From: JALHMQ01 sp037441125
GTDB lineage: Bacteria; Pseudomonadota; Gammaproteobacteria; Burkholderiales; Burkholderiaceae_F
Reading direction: 5' to 3'
DNA length: 31,688 nt
Assembly (NCBI GenBank): GCA_037441125.1
Contig: JBBIST010000030.1
Location: 1 to 31,688, forward strand
Made by a program: the position numbers and the translations under genes. Shown here one piece after another: positions 29,812 to 31,688 of the stretch (position 1 is the first letter of the stretch; the number at the start of each line of letters is the position of its first letter). A model generated the notes under the pieces. It was not told the DNA's origin, did no database searches, and saw only the letters and a program-made list of their open reading frames with translations.

Positions 29812-30660
29812 ATGACCGAACCGACCGTGCTTTATGAAACCGGCGCGCGTATCGCGCGCCTGACGCTGAACCGCCCTGAGCGCCTGAACGCGATCGACGA
29901 GCGCATGCCGGACGAGCTGCGCGCCGCGGTCGAACGCGCCAACGACGATGACGACGTGCACGTGATCGTGCTCGCCGGCGCCGGCCGCGCGTTCTGCGCC
30001 GGCTACGACCTCAAGGCCTTCGCCGAGACCCCGGGCGAGAACCCGGGCGTGCAGTCGATGCCGTGGGATCCGATGATCGACTACCGCTTCATGAAGCGCT
30101 GCACCGAGAACTTTCTCTCACTGTGGCGCTCGGCCAAGCCGGTGATCTGCAAGGTGCACGGCCATGCGGTCGCCGGCGGCAGCGACATCGCGCTGTGCGC
30201 CGACATCGTGCTGATGGCCGAGGACGCGAGAATCGGCTATCCGCCGGCGCGCGTCTGGGGCTGTCCGACCACGGCAATGTGGGTGTACCGCCTCGGCGCC
30301 GAGCGCGCCAAGCGGATGCTGCTCACCGGCGACCTGATCGACGGCCGCGAAGCCAAGGCGATCGGGCTGGTATGCGATGCGGTGCCCGCAGATGCGCTCG
30401 ACGCCGCGGTCGACGCACTGGCCGCGCGCATGGCCGGCGTGCCGCGCAACCAGTTGATGATGCACAAGCTGCTGATCAACCAAGCCTACGAGAACATGGG
30501 CCTGGCCACGACGCAGATGATCGCCACGCTGTTCGACGGCATGGCCCGCCACTCGCCCGAGGGACTGTGGTTCAAGGCCTACGCCGAAGAGCACGGCCTG
30601 CGCGAGGCGGTGCGCCGGCGCGACTCGGGCGAGCCGATTCCGGGGTCGAAGCGGGGCTGA
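29812..30660 (+). CDS. Crotonase/enoyl-CoA hydratase family protein
   Basis: This 282-residue protein has the crotonase fold. The first oxyanion-hole segment is GRAFCAGYDLKAF (about residues 58-70) and the second is HAVAGGSDIALCADIVL (118-134). The start is ATG 29812 with AGGAG six bases upstream. The two glutamates of true hydratases are not conserved: the position in GGG-x-E reads D125, and the Q-P-E segment reads YPPARVWG. A dehydrating role is therefore uncertain, and isomerase, hydrolase or another crotonase activity is possible. It is divergent from the mrp operon. It has no beta-oxidation neighbours in view. Confidence 0.88.
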   Translation: MTEPTVLYETGARIARLTLNRPERLNAIDERMPDELRAAVERANDDDDVHVIVLAGAGRAFCAGYDLKAFAETPGENPGVQSMPWDPMIDYRFMKRCTENFLSLWRSAKPVICKVHGHAVAGGSDIALCADIVLMAEDARIGYPPARVWGCPTTAMWVYRLGAERAKRMLLTGDLIDGREAKAIGLVCDAVPADALDAAVDALAARMAGVPRNQLMMHKLLINQAYENMGLATTQMIATLFDGMARHSPEGLWFKAYAEEHGLREAVRRRDSGEPIPGSKRG

Positions 30661-30695
30661 CGAGGGGTGGGCCGCATCGGCGGCAGGCGCCACCG

Positions 30696-31688
30696 CTAGA
30701 ACGACCCAAACACCGTCCCCAGCGCCACCACCGCGACCAGCGTGACGATCGGGATCAGCACCGCGACGACGAAGATGTCCGCATACGACTGCCGGTGCGT
30801 GAGGCCGCAGATCGCCAGCAGCGTGATCACGGCGCCGTTGTGCGGCAGCGCGTCCAGACCGCCGGCGGCGATTGCGGTGACCCGGTGCAGCAGGTCGGGG
30901 GCGATGCCGGCCGCCTGCGCCATCTCGAGGTAGGTGGCGCCGAGGACGCTGAGCGCGATGCTCATGCCGCCCGAGGCCGACCCGGTGATGCCGGCGAGCA
31001 CGTTGACCGAGATCGCCAGCGACACCAGCGGGTACTCGGGGGCGATGCCGAGCACGCCGTCGCGGATCAGCGCGAAGCCGGCGAGCGAGGCGATCACCGC
31101 GCCGTAGCCGACTTGCGAGGCGGTGTTGAAGATCGGCGCCACCGAGGCCACCGCGCCGGCGTCGAGCGTCTCCTTCAACTGCCGAAGCTGGCGGCGGGCA
31201 AGGACGATCAGCAGCAGGTTCGCGGCGGCCAGCGCCACCAGGATCGCCCACACGCCGCGCACCGCCTCCAGGCGCGTGGCGCCGTACAACTGCTGCGCCA
31301 GGTAAGCAGTGTCCAGGCGCGGCAGCACGATTTCGGCCAGCAGGTAGTTGAGCGCGACCACGAGCACGATCGGCGCCAAGGCCACCGCCACCCCGGGCGG
31401 TGTGGCCGGCGCCTCGGGCGGGCCGAGTTCGGCCAGGTCGTAGCCCTCGCCCTGCGCGTGTTCGCGCACCTTGCGCGACAGCGGCGCGGCTGGCGCATCG
31501 GTCTCGCCGTAGCCTTCGCCGCGAGCGTGCGCTTGGCGCGCTCGCCGTTGCAGCCAGACCAGACCGAGGGCCAGCATCAGCGCGCCGGCGACCAGTCCCA
31601 GCCCGGGGGCAGCGAACGGTGTGGTGCCGAAGAACGGCATCGGGATCGCGTTCTGGATCGCCGGCGTGCCGGGCAGCGCCGACATCGT
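30696..31688 (-). CDS. GntP-family permease, N-terminus outside window
   Basis: The frame is open to the window edge and gives 330 residues, against about 450-480 for full-length GntP transporters, so the start lies outside. The first visible M is internal: ALPGTPAIQNAIPMPFFGTT is the conserved mid-protein stretch. Also seen are the VGYGAVIASLAGF region, ISVNVLAGITGSASGGMSIAL, and the end HRVTAIAAGGLDALPHNGAV, followed by the C-terminal segments. GntP proteins take up gluconate, D-3-hydroxybutyrate or similar acids with protons. The hydrophilic middle loop holds two GEGY repeats. The substrate is not determined; hbdH elsewhere in the window makes hydroxybutyrate worth testing. Confidence 0.88.
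   Translation of the reverse strand, partial: TMSALPGTPAIQNAIPMPFFGTTPFAAPGLGLVAGALMLALGLVWLQRRARQAHARGEGYGETDAPAAPLSRKVREHAQGEGYDLAELGPPEAPATPPGVAVALAPIVLVVALNYLLAEIVLPRLDTAYLAQQLYGATRLEAVRGVWAILVALAAANLLLIVLARRQLRQLKETLDAGAVASVAPIFNTASQVGYGAVIASLAGFALIRDGVLGIAPEYPLVSLAISVNVLAGITGSASGGMSIALSVLGATYLEMAQAAGIAPDLLHRVTAIAAGGLDALPHNGAVITLLAICGLTHRQSYADIFVVAVLIPIVTLVAVVALGTVFGSF

Noticed and set aside
1..31688. tRNA, rRNA or complete insertion sequence
   Set aside because: I looked for cloverleaf-like stretches and transposase motifs and saw none; only small repeat elements and gene relics are present.

Overview
The window is very GC-rich, with dense bacterial coding. The gene set and order (RpfE-like protein, lolC-lolD, tatD-family nuclease, comEC, trpB2, mtfA, monofunctional relA, PHB-type 3-hydroxybutyrate dehydrogenase) fit a Betaproteobacterium, probably Burkholderiales or Rhodocyclales. 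I cannot resolve the genus from sequence alone. I see no tRNA, rRNA or CRISPR array.

Layout. 1-594 (minus) is the start of an RpfE/phosphoglycerate-mutase-like gene that runs off the window. 694-2620 (plus) is the lolC-lolD lipoprotein-release operon. 2688-3676 (minus) holds a DUF2062 membrane protein and a coupled small membrane protein. 3859-7193 (plus) is tatD-comEC, joined by a GTGA overlap. 7348-9624 (minus) is hbdH followed by a serine hydrolase, with a 79-bp inverted-repeat element between them. 9729-10613 (plus) is an alpha/beta hydrolase.

10677-15031 is an unusual locus. A DUF6502 protein with a helix-turn-helix is translationally coupled to one DUF5666 lipoprotein and divergent from a second, longer DUF5666 lipoprotein. 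The AT-rich region between them carries two copies of the same 18-bp palindrome (TTGGG-N8-CCCAA), 41 bp apart. I read this as a candidate self-contained regulatory circuit.

15117-16413 is a graveyard of defence-type genes: a RhuM-family gene whose Fic-like core is deleted, a frameshifted stub of a type I restriction HsdR gene, and the tail of an HTH antitoxin-like regulator. It is followed by trpB2 (minus), an intact antitoxin/PIN-toxin pair (18102-18747, plus), a flavodoxin-like protein and mtfA (minus), and relA (plus).

22439-29674 (minus) is a complete-looking but atypical Mrp-type cation/proton antiporter operon, transcribed E-F-G-(MbhD+B fusion)-C-D-D'-D''. It has three antiporter-like subunits and no full-length MrpA, and the last one lacks the usual TM5 glutamate. 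Copies of a 23-bp hairpin element lie inside this operon, two of them within coding tails. 29812-30660 (plus) is a crotonase-family gene. 30696 to the window end (minus) is the C-terminal part of a GntP-family permease.

A recurring TACAAT/TACACT hexamer followed by a C/G-rich tract precedes several of the leading genes and probably marks their -10 promoter elements.
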